64,000 bases of DNA, from assembly GCF_029784155.1 (NCBI RefSeq), contig NC_073693.1:147438843-147502842 (forward strand), read 5' to 3'. Of this stretch, positions 56,501 through 64,000 are shown in pieces (within the stretch, counting starts at the first letter, position 1; each line of letters starts with the position of its first letter). The position numbers and the translations under genes are program-made. The stretch is from Uranotaenia lowii. Taxonomy: Eukaryota; Arthropoda; Insecta; Diptera; Culicidae. The notes under the pieces were generated by a model, which saw only the letters and a program-made list of their open reading frames with translations, ran no database searches and was not told the origin of the DNA.

Positions 56501-59500
56501 GACTTCCAAAAACTTTTTGGAACACTTAAATATGTAAAGGTTTATAAAAGTAAATCAGCGAAATTATTTGAAACAACCGTTGAAAATTTCCATACCGTTT
56601 ATCGATTTTGCTGAAATTTACTCAAAAAAAATTTTTTTTTTTGGTTTCTTTGTGAAAATTGTAAAAAAATCCGGGCAATATCCGGACTCTTTTCACAATA
56701 TCCGGGCAACCGGGCCGGACCGGACTTTCTCGAAATTTTGCATCAAATATCCGGGCAAACCCGGATAAAACCGGGCAATCTGGCAAGCTTAATTATACGG
56801 CTAGCAGCATCATCCTCCGAACAAAGCACATAATGTATGAGCGTGCGTGTATTGTTTGTATTCTACAAACAGACCTAGATTATTTTGTTATTGCTTTGTT
56901 TGATGAATCTACGACTCACCTGACTTCATCGAATTGAATTCGCTGCTAGATTCCCCGGCAGAAAACGCACATCATGCCCTGATTAATGGTGCTCATACTG
57001 CCTCAGGGGGGTTCTCATTATGCCTCCACAGTGGCTGGTTTTCAGCTTTTGGCAAATTTTTTTAAAATGCATTTTTTAACGTTTTCATCTAGTTTTTCAC
57101 TTTTCAGCTCGTTAGGGAATAGGCTTTTCAAGTGTCTGAACACGAAACAATAATGTAACCTCCATATTATAACTATGTTCTATGGTTAAATAACCGTTTT
57201 CCTTAAGGTGGACATTATGCCCCCATCTTCCCTACATATGTAAACCCTGACCAAGAAGAATGGATAGAGATCAGACTTGAAAATGAAAATATTTCGAAAT
57301 AATAAAATTAATTTCAAGCTCATAACTGAGAATAATTTTTGTAATGTTACGGTTATCATCAATAGTGTCAAATGATTTTTGAATTTGGATCATTTACTTC
57401 ATTCTCGAATAAATATTTAATCAAAGGAAAAATTTCCCGTAATTTGGAAACCAATTTTAAATCCCAAATATTACTTTTTAAATGGAATGTTAATCGTAAA
57501 TTTGAATCTACATGTGAAGCGGTGAATAAATATTTTTTGACTTTTAACACTTCAAATCGGCTGATTGGACTGCACCAGTTAAAAGTAAAAATATTTGAAA
57601 TCTTGATTTTTTTCGCTATACATCTTTGGACAAACCCATTTCGAAGACGGGCTTGAAGTCTAGAGAGGTAATTTCCTCCCGACAATCTATTCGGTTCGAG
57701 TCTGGTTTGGTCAAACGTTAACCATTCTATGTCTACAATGATCAATCGTTGTAATGCTTCTGCAAACTTTAAACACTTAGCGTATTGTCTAACCTCAAAA
57801 CATTTTTTCGTTGTGTTTTGGATGCCATCATAACACAAAAGTCAGTTATCGAAAAACAAGTCAAGGCACAACTAAGCGGACTTCTGCTCCATTTCGACCT
57901 ATTTTTGTAAGTTCCACTTTTCAAAGATGTCCTGAAGTGGTCTGAAGCCGACCCGAAAACATAAATCCTCACAACAAACCGGAACTAACACCCATAAAAT
58001 AATACTGAGCTATTTTGAAACAGAGGCGCTCAAGAAGCATTTCCAAAAGATCAATCCTGAGGACGAAATGGGGGAAAAGTGTACAGAGGGCGCTGCAGCC
58101 AGATGTTGTACAAAACCTATGAATGAGTTTGAGGATAACCTACGGTTGTACGGAAATGGTATTGAATTGAAATGAAGTTAATTTTACAAAAAAAAAAATC
58201 AGAGGGTTTTAAGTTCATTATTTGAAAGTTTTGAGAAGATCTGTCAACAAGGTGATTTTCTATTCTACGGCATTTTTTTTCGTGATGTAAATCGGTGTGG
58301 GACACCTTTTAATCGTTATCTTCACTACACTTAAAATTTTAAAGTTTAAATTGATCATCATTAATAATGATTTTCATATTCTTAAATTTAATAAATTTTA
58401 TCCCTTTACCACAGGTTGCGTTCTAGCATCAGGTTGTTTGGCGCAAAGTGATGTTTCCGTCAACGAAGATCAACCTTTCCGAAATCCCCGGGATGTTGAT
58501 TTTGACTGGAAGTTAACAAAGGTATGTAGTTGCATTATCAAATGAAGCATATTATAATTATACAAAAATCCTTTTTTCAGCAAATTTTCAATAAACTAAA
58601 AACGAATGCCATAATTTCACCCTTTTCTGTGAAAATTTTGCTTACCCTGCTGTACGAAGCTTCAGGTGATGCAGCTGTTATCGGGCCGTCGAATACGAAA
58701 TCGGAACTAGCAGCTGTTTTGGACAAAGATAAGGACATAAACAACACTCGTTTGATGTACCGAAAGTTCTTGGACTCAGCTCTTCAGCAAACCGAAGATT
58801 ATGATCTCCAGTTAGCAACCAAAATTTTCGTCGATGAATTCATAGAAGTCATCCAGAAGTATCAGCAAATCTCCGACCATTTCTATAATGCTACTGTTGA
58901 TAAAGTTTCATTCAAGAATTCTAAAGCTGCTGCTGATTACATAAACAAGTGGGTATCGGACACTACCAGGGGACGTATCAAGGAATTGGTGAATGCTGGT
59001 AATTTAATGGTGGAATATTGATCACTATTCAATTGATATTAACGAACCCGTGTGTTTTCACAGATGGCCTGAAGGATGCCGTGGTAACCATGGTTAACGC
59101 AATCTACTTCAAGGGTCTTTGGACCTATCCGTTCCCAGAAGGAGGACCTCGTCAGGCCTTCAACATTGCGGGACGAAAAACAGTCGATGCTGACTATATG
59201 GAGCAGAATGGGCTCTTTTACTATGACGACTCTGCCTCCTTGAAGGCTCAATTGCTCCGTTTGCCCTACAAAGGAGGTAGATTTTCGATGTACTTCATGT
59301 TGCCCCATCAGGACAGTTCGGTTGAAGACGTTTTGAATCGAATTACTCCCATCACATTGCATCAAGCGCTGTGGTACATGGATGAAACCGAAGTGAATGT
59401 TACCATTCCAAAGTTCAAATTTGATTTCTCAGAGGAATTGAACCAGCCACTGAAGGATGTAAGTTCCATTTTTTAAGGCTTTTAAAAAGAATAGCCAAAT

Positions 59501-59889
59501 AACCAAAATTTAACTCTTTCTAGATCGGAATCCGTGAGATTTTCTCGCAAAACGCTTCTCTTCCTCTTTTGGCTCGCGGAAAAGGAACCATGAACATGCT
59601 TCGAGTATCCAGAGTATTCCAGAAGGCCGGCATTGCCATCAACGAAAGAGGCAGTGAAGCATACGCAGCAACTGGTAAGCATTCCCTAAAACCGTTCACT
59701 ATTGAAGTCTTATGACTTAGACTTAACACATTTTTTTGGATGTTTCTTTTAGAAATTCAACTGGTCAACAAATTCGGAGGTGATGGAACACAGATATTCA
59801 ATGCAAATCGACCATTCCTGTTTTTCATTGAAGACGATACTCAGGGAACACTGCTGTTTGCTGGAAAAGTCGAGGACCCTACCAAGTAA
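41355..59889 (+). CDS. Serpin C, complete, 6 exons, 17 kb first intron
   Basis: Exons: 41355-41379, 58415-58521, 58581-58998, 59064-59458, 59524-59674, 59753-59889. They total 1233 nt (410 aa plus stop), all GT-AG and in phase. Exon 1 is inferred: 25 nt, phase 1, donor T|GTAAGTG. Joined to exon 2 it yields a textbook signal peptide, MKALFVTICCVLASGCLA. Exons 2 (107 nt) and 5 (151 nt) equal the serpin B exons in length. Motifs: 'NAIISPFSVKILLTLLYEAS', canonical 'NAIYFKGLW', hinge 'NERGSEAYAAT', 'NANRPFLFFIEDDTQG'. Counting from the hinge Glu places P1 at Lys in 'LVNKFGG', suggesting a trypsin-like protease target; this is an inference. Inferred to be a secreted inhibitory serpin. The core from 58415 is near certain; the remote first exon is the uncertain part. 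Confidence 0.87.
41382..42822. other. Intron 1 of serpin C, first part
   Basis: 42070-42420 is clearly less AT-rich and holds an 82-codon open frame (42145-42393). Within it, ATG at 42145 followed by a donor G|GTAAGA at 42178 gives an 11-codon, phase-1 potential alternative first exon. No protein match is recognised. Confidence 0.35.
42823..46710. mobile_element. hAT-like element, 3.9 kb, no transposase seen
   Basis: Left end CAAGGCCAGATTAAAGG and right end CTTAATCCGGCTCTG are inverted, followed inward by GGGGGGCCC-type G/C runs. Flanking 8-mers TGGAAAGT and TAGAAAGT differ at one base, fitting a hAT duplication. The interior contains repeated phrases (GGGTGTCATTTTGACACCAT at about 43048 and 43228) and a second terminus-like CAGGGCCGTAGAAAG at 44153, so it may be a composite. 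Confidence 0.55.
44355..44428 (+). repeat. tRNA-derived SINE-like segment
   Basis: TATAGCTCAGTTGGTAAATC (A box) and GAGTTCGAGCCCAAGAG (B box) with CTCCTGAG between. Arms pair only partly. A tRNA-derived repeat inside the hAT-like element. Confidence 0.6.
46711..47444. other. Possible TA-type element remnant
   Basis: GGGTAACGGACTTATTTTGG at 46972 (after TA) resembles a MITE start. The matching end near 47434 (TTGGGTACCCTG) is only weakly inverted, so the element is not called. Confidence 0.3.
47448..47527. repeat. (TA)n microsatellite
   Basis: About 40 uninterrupted TA units forming the tail of the copy 3 element. Confidence 0.95.
47545..47858. repeat. (GTTT)n microsatellite, ~314 bp
   Basis: Nearly pure GTTT repeats with four or five single-base interruptions. 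They keep all plus-strand frames open (CLFV repeats), which is not evidence of coding. Confidence 0.95.
47935..49300. repeat. Tandem array of ~143 bp units
   Basis: The block GGGGTCGTCCATA recurs with its TCGTCCA at 47971, 48114, 48257 and 48400, exactly 143 bp apart. It then reappears at about 143, 129, 146, 141 and 137 bp steps as the units decay. Each unit includes GATGAAAATTTGCACATG and GAGCAATCGATTTCAGGTAT. About nine units. Confidence 0.85.
49456..50442. other. Intron 1 of serpin C, nothing recognised
   Basis: AT-rich, no paired repeat ends, no exon. Confidence 0.4.
50443..52161. mobile_element. hAT-like element with TAGAGATGTACCGAA termini
   Basis: TAGAGATGTACCGAATA at the left and its complement at the right, with a perfect 8 bp duplication GTTCCAGG (50435-50442, 52162-52169). 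Iterated CCGAATATTCGG words occur near both ends. No transposase. It encloses a separate foldback unit at 51531-52044. Confidence 0.85.
51531..52044. mobile_element. Foldback unit nested in the hAT-like element
   Basis: About 90 bp arms (around 51536-51627 and 51914-52006), beginning TTTTTACGGCCTTATCGGTG on one side and its complement on the other. The unit is bracketed by a 13 bp direct repeat AATTCAACAGAAT (51518-51530, 52045-52057). The centre is GC-richer than the surroundings. Confidence 0.7.
52170..53152. other. Intron 1 of serpin C, nothing recognised
   Basis: AT-rich, no features. Confidence 0.4.
53153..53870. mobile_element. MITE with GGCTTTCTTACAGA termini
   Basis: GGCTTTCTTACAGA at the left and TCTGTAAGAAAGCC at the right form a perfect 14 bp inverted repeat. 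The interior includes CCAATCGACTCAGCTCGACG and a tRNA-like segment. The frame at 53106-53309 overlaps it and is not considered a gene. Confidence 0.65.
53552..53632 (-). repeat. tRNA-derived SINE-like segment
   Basis: On the minus strand: TAGTGGTCAAGGGGTTAACC (A-box-like) and GGCGTGGGATCGATTCTCTG (B-box-like). No full cloverleaf. Confidence 0.5.
53871..55691. other. Intron 1 of serpin C, nothing recognised
   Basis: AT-rich with many A and T runs. No exon or paired repeat ends. Confidence 0.4.
55692..57232. mobile_element. Second copy of the 14372 TA-flanked element
   Basis: Starts GGGGATATGAGGGCATAACG, ends ATTATGCCCCCATCTTCCC, TA outside (55690-55691, 57233-57234). It aligns with 14372-15579 along most of its length and keeps one tRNA-like arm (about 56180-56250). 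Most of the opposite arm is deleted. A hAT-like MITE is inserted at 56303-56791. Confidence 0.78.
56303..56791. mobile_element. hAT-like MITE with TAAGGTTGCCAG termini
   Basis: TAAGGTTGCCAG at the left, CTGGCAAGCTTA at the right, perfect 8 bp duplication ATTATACG (56295-56302, 56792-56799). The empty site can be read in the sister element at about 14980 (CATTATACGGCTAG). Interior CCGGGCAA-type words match the copy at 28792. Confidence 0.88.
57368..57838 (-). other. Unexplained 156-codon open frame
   Basis: An open frame of 156 codons on the minus strand in AT-rich intron DNA just upstream of serpin C exon 2. It includes 'LEPNRLSGGNYLSRLQARL' and a basic C-terminal half. No family is recognised and no splice or promoter context supports it. 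It may be a transposon remnant or chance. Confidence 0.2.
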
Positions 59890-59948
59890 AATCAACTCTC
59901 ACCCGTTTTAAACTTCAATTTTGACTCCTCCGTAAAGTGGTTCATGAA

Positions 59949-59954
59949 AATAAA
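59949..59954 (+). terminator. Polyadenylation signal of serpin C
   Basis: AATAAA 60 bp after the stop codon, well placed for serpin C. Confidence 0.65.
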
Positions 59955-60583
59955 ATTTAAAAAACATATGATTTACGTTGATTTTTTTTCGAGATGACAA
60001 CTGTGTGTGTAGAATCAACATTTTGTTACAAAAGTTTGATTGCGTTTGTATATTCAAAGTTAACGCTTTTTTAAATATTTATCTATAGAAGTGCTGGCGG
60101 GAATGGAGTTTGAGTGTTTTTTCTTAATCCTAGGAAAAGTTTCAATGCAGTTTTTTTTTCTAGATAGACTGTTTCCACTACTGAATAGTTTCTCGATAAA
60201 AAGCTGTAATAGTTTGAGCACCTTAAAATTTGTAATATGAGCCGTATGAGGCATTAGACTGCGTCAATTTTGGATCATTTTTGAATTGCTCATACCATGG
60301 GGTCGTAAAGGCTTCGGTTTTGTTCGCAGGAATTTCAAGTAATTTGGCAAAAAATTTGTTAGCTGTTTAACAGGGGTTTATCTTTTGGCTTTGAAAAAAA
60401 ATTAAACTCAAGTGACATTGCTGGTGCCTCGCGAAGTATTGCATGAAAAGTAGTGATGCAATAACTCGTTAGGAACTCAGTACCCATTGAACATTTTGGT
60501 CTGTATATTTCAGTTGTTTCTGAGATATACACACTTTTGTACAATCTGAAAAAGTTGTTTAGAATATAATATATAAGCCTGTA
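59955..60583. other. Intergenic, nothing recognised
   Basis: AT-rich flank between serpin C and the ITmD37E element. Confidence 0.4.
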
Positions 60584-61895
60584 CGTAAAAGGTGATACGG
60601 TTAAAATTTGGTCAATATCAACAACATTTATATATCACATTAACCTTTCAATTTTGCACTTTAAAAACCTGAACACCCCTCATTTCGAAGGTGTGTGTGT
60701 GTGTAGAATATTGCTCCTATTTCGATTTAGGAATTCACTCTTTAGTTGTCAAAATGCCGTCCAAGGAAGAAGAGCAGCGTATCAAAATTTTGCTCGAAAA
60801 TCCGAGCTACTCGCACGCCAAGCTGGAAAAATCGCTAAAAGTTGTCAAATCAACCGTTACAAATGTAATTAAAGTTTTTGGGGAACGTTTGTCGACAGCC
60901 ATTAAGTATGGATCGGGAGGAAATCGAAAACTGGAAGCCGCTGAGACGACAAAGAGAGTAGCCGGTGGTTTCAAGCGAAACCCTAACCTATCTCTCCGGG
61001 ATGCCGCAAATAAGCTGGATGTATCGTCTACAACCGTGCATCGAGCCAGAAAACGAGCCGGACTATCGACTTACAAGAACATAGTGACTCCAAATCGCGA
61101 TGATAAACAAAATACGATGGCCAAAGCGCGATCCCGGAGGCTGTACACGACGATGCTGACGAAGTTTGACTGCGTGGTAATGGACGACGAAACCTACGTC
61201 AAAGCCGACTACAAGCAGCTTCCGGGACAGCAGTTTTATGCGGCAAAAGGAAGGGGAAAGTAAGCAGATATTTTCAAGCACATGAAACTGCCAAAGTTCG
61301 CGAAGAAATATCTGGTTTGGCAAGCCATCTGTACCTGTGGCTTGAAAAGCAGCATTTTCATAGCTTCCGGGACTGTCAACCAAGAAATTTACGTGAAAAA
61401 GTGTTTGAATAAACGTCTGCTGCCTTTCCTGAAGAAACACGGTTGTTCCGTACTGTTTTGGCCGGATTTGGCATCTTGCCATTTCGGTAAAAAGACCATG
61501 GAGTGGTACGCCGCCAACAACGTGCAGGTGGTTCCCAAGGACAAGAACCCTCCCAGCACGCCAGAGCTCCGCCCAATTCAGAAATACTAGACCATTGTCA
61601 AGCGGAACCTAAAGAAGACCAAATAATCTGCTAAGGACGAGCAGCAGTTCAAGGCAAACTGGCTTTCTGCGGCGAAGAAGGTGGACAAGGTGGCTGTACA
61701 AAATCTGATGGCAGAGGTTAAGCGTAAGGCCCGGCAATGCGGATTTGGAAAAGCGGAAGCCTAACTGATTATTATTCCTGAATTTTATACTAATTAAACT
61801 TGAAAAAGAAATTTAATTTGATTTTTTAAATCAACGATTTCACCGATTTACTCGCGTTTTCCCTTGACCAAATTTTGACCGTATCACCCTTGACG
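60584..61895 (+). mobile_element. ITmD37E element, full length (1312 bp)
   Basis: Left end CGTAAAAGGTGATACGG then TTAAAATTTGGTCAA. The complement of the right end reads CGTCAAGGGTGATACGG then TCAAAATTTGGTCAA, a ~32 bp inverted repeat. TA on both sides (60582-60583, 61896-61897). It has the leader with the GT run, one transposase reading frame and a short 3' region. It is the reference copy for the deletion derivatives at 6094-6932 and 12393-13185. Confidence 0.9.
60754..61764 (+). pseudogene. ITmD37E transposase, 336 codons, three stops, catalytic Glu lost
   Basis: The ATG at 60754 ('MPSKEEEQRIKILLENPSY') matches the starts of the other copies. Order: HTH ('KLEKSLKVVKSTVTNVIK', residues ~30-50), second HTH region ('NLSLRDAANKLDVSSTTVHR'), first catalytic Asp ('CVVMDDETYVKAD', about residue 143), second Asp ('FWPDLASCHF', residue 238). 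The third residue, 38 positions later, is Gln instead of Glu ('RPIQKY', CAG versus GAG in the 6249 copy). In-frame stops are at 61261, 61588 (at the Trp following that motif) and 61624. No frameshift is needed along the whole length, so decay is by point mutation. Confidence 0.9.
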
Positions 61896-61897
61896 TA

Positions 61898-62900
61898 TCA
61901 TATGCTAGCCTATGACTAGCCTTGAAAAATGTACTTACATAATTAAACAAGCACTCGCAAATTTGCATCTGTGGGAGACCTAAAGTACATAACAAAAATA
62001 TGCTTTGTGGCCAGCACTGTATCGATCCCTTGCAAGTATGCAACTTATGCGCCACTTCGTTACCGAAGATTGCACACCACGTCTAAATTGCCCGGCTGGG
62101 ACTCTCTTCAGGGCGAGTCAAGAAGATAGTCCGGAAAGATTATGAGGATCGATTCAGGCAGGCTTGCAAAGAGGAACGAAAAACTCGAGTGAAACTCGGC
62201 CTCACTCAAAATGAATTTCAAAAACCCTAGAACTCCCTAAAAACATCCGGTAAGAGATCACCCATACCTAAAGTTAAAATCATAGGACCAAAGAAAACAT
62301 CGCACTAGAAAGCGAACGGTAGTGGAAGAGCAAATTCAAAATCAGAGCACATGGCTCGGAACACATGGACGACGTTACGCGTAGTGATGTGATATCAGTG
62401 TTTCATCCACTAAAAACTTTCAGGTAGGAGAATTAAGCCCATAATATATTCAAATTAGAATTGAAATACAATGATTAAGTGTAGTAACATAGTGAATTCA
62501 AAAGTGTATTTCAGGTAAGTACGATCGTTTCAATTTACTTCATGTTCGTTTAATTGAATTCAGTGGGCAAACGATTATTAGCTATATGATATGTACATTT
62601 GTGTTTATTCTATGTTTCTCGTTTCCTATCTATTTCATTCTCCTACCAGTGCGTGCAACTAATTCTCTCTCTCTAACTCTCTTTCAGATTTCAGTAGCTG
62701 GAACCGTGCTGTGCTAAGGAAGGGGCCGAAGATTCATTTGGCAAGCGTAACGCTTACCACACTCGAGTGTTATGCTTTGCTGATTTTATGTGGGGCGTTC
62801 ATAAATAATGTTCAAATTTTAGTATGCATACTTTTATGCCATCCACTTTATAAAAATCTTGGACGCGTCCAACGGATAAGCAGTCCGTGAAACAATATAT
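61898..62900. other. Intergenic, nothing firm
   Basis: 62050-62400 is less AT-rich, with no recognised product. A pyrimidine tract with CTCTCTTTCAG near 62660-62690 could be a 3' splice site for an unseen gene. Confidence 0.3.
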
Positions 62901-62965
62901 TGGTTATTTGATGTGATTCGTCTTTCGTGGACGAACATGAATGCTGCTAATGGAACAAAAGGGAA

Positions 62966-63400
62966 TCATACATTTGGACTCACCGAACGATGCATTGTTT
63001 TTGCTGTTGATGTACTTACGGCAGCGGCCGTGTGTTGCTTTCGACCACGGGCAAAGTGCTGCTCCAACGAGTTATACTGCTGTTGCTGGGGCAACAGCCG
63101 GCTTCTGCTAACAGTAGTTGGGTCGTTGACCGTCTCGTAGCTCAGTGTGATCAGGACGCTTATCACAATAAGTCGGTGCTTGGAAGGCTGCAGATGATCA
63201 CGACTATGGATGATTTTCGGATGCAGAGGAAATTCCTTGACCAACGTGGTTGGATTAGAGGGCTCTCGGGTTGGCTTCAGGGTAAAGATGTCCCTTCAAT
63301 CAACCGGAGTTTCAATTCCGGATCGCGTTTGTTGCTGGCTGGGCGGTGGATTCTCGTGCAAGCTGCTGTTAACGAAATCGTGTGCCTAATTAGGCAATAA
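62966..63400. other. GC-richer region open on both strands, possible exon
   Basis: Plus strand: 123-codon frame 63032-63400 with a hydrophobic start and 'DQDAYHNKSVLGRLQM'. Minus strand: frame 62966-63244 (open further up to about 63300) with a Gln run ('LLPQQQQYNSLEQHF') and, inside it, a strong donor-like GTAAGTAC near 63022. Neither is recognised. The minus-strand reading with a splice donor looks slightly more gene-like. Confidence 0.25.
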
Positions 63401-64000
63401 TTATTAGCACAGCACGAGCACGGGTTTTTATTATGCACGACTTTACCTTGCAATGTAGTTACCTAACACACGCATTCACGCACTAAGCCCTATAGTAGCA
63501 GTTAATATTGATCCTGCTTAAAGGAAAAGAATTTAGTCTCCGAAATATTTGATCCCACATCACTTTTACCTCTACTACTAATTCAAATAAAAACGGCGCG
63601 AGCAAACTACTTCCACACGCGATCACGATCCAGATTGAAGTGATCGATGGTGTGCAGCCTCATATTAGGGCAAATGACCTCGGACGGAAGTACGTCATTT
63701 CCCGAATGGTCTTTAGAAAATTTTCGTGAAATTGTTATTCAAATAAGTCGCTCGTTTTCCGATCGTCTTCTGGGCCTGTATGTCTCATCCCAACCCTTCC
63801 GAATAATTGTCTGGACACGATCTTAAAGTGAGAGAGCCAGACATTTAGGTCGTCGATTACTCGATTAAGACAAGGGATCGAAACAGTGTTGACCTGTTTG
63901 CATACCCTCTAGGCTGAACCAACATAGCATTGTTGGTTCGGAGAATTATATCGAAGTTTCAATGGTGCGACTGCTACATAACACCGGACTTATTTTTACG
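63401..64000. other. Window end, nothing recognised
   Basis: Mixed composition, no recognised exon or repeat termini. Confidence 0.35.

Noticed and set aside
58120..58165. First exon of serpin C starting at the ATG near 58121
   Set aside because: The donor phase fits, but the peptide (MNEFEDNLRLYGN) is not a signal sequence. The exon at 41355 fits far better.

Overview
This window is AT-rich, repeat-laden eukaryotic DNA, most probably from a dipteran and likely a mosquito. The evidence is spliced genes with 59-130 bp GT-AG introns, extracellular serpins of insect type, several Tc1/mariner-related elements with a DD37E catalytic spacing (the ITmD37E group, first described from mosquitoes), RTE- and I-clade LINEs, tRNA-derived SINE-like segments, and many TA-flanked and 8-bp-TSD (hAT-like) non-autonomous elements. 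No bacterial or organellar genes were seen. Species cannot be assigned from the sequence alone.

The host genes form a plus-strand cluster of three serpin paralogues. Serpin A (7626-8761) has its two main exons here; its signal-peptide exons are missing or lie outside the window. Serpin B (16324-31461) is complete: seven exons, 410 codons, with a 13.5 kb fourth intron. Serpin C (41355-59889) is also complete if the proposed first exon is right: six exons, 410 codons, with a 17 kb first intron. B and C share exon lengths (107 and 151 nt) and intron phases and must be tandem duplicates. They differ in one extra intron in B and in conserved serpin motifs. C looks like a normal inhibitory serpin. 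B has lost part of the canonical NAxYFKG strand motif and has an atypical hinge.

Almost everything else is transposable-element sequence, often nested. 1-7.3 kb: a foldback element, an I-clade LINE split by an ITmD37E element, an internally deleted ITmD37E and other LINE pieces. 9.7-13.2 kb: an RTE copy fused to a truncated ITmD37E. 14.4-15.6 kb: a TA-flanked element carrying an inverted pair of tRNA-like segments. 17.3-22.3 kb (inside serpin B): a TA-flanked element hosting two head-to-tail copies of an unclassified element with internal ~150 bp tandem units. 23.8-29.2 kb: a solo-LTR-like unit, a 2.6 kb TA-flanked element and a hAT-like MITE. 33-37 kb: a second RTE copy whose 3' tail is split by a TA-flanked element, then a related copy interrupted by a hAT-like MITE. 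38.8-57.2 kb: SINE-bearing MITEs, a 3.9 kb hAT-like element, a third tandem-unit element with a 143 bp period, a hAT-like MITE enclosing a foldback, and a second copy of the 14.4 kb element. 60.6-61.9 kb: a full-length but dead ITmD37E.

The serpin genes look functional despite this load. The TE insertions lie in introns and intergenic DNA and leave the identified exons intact.
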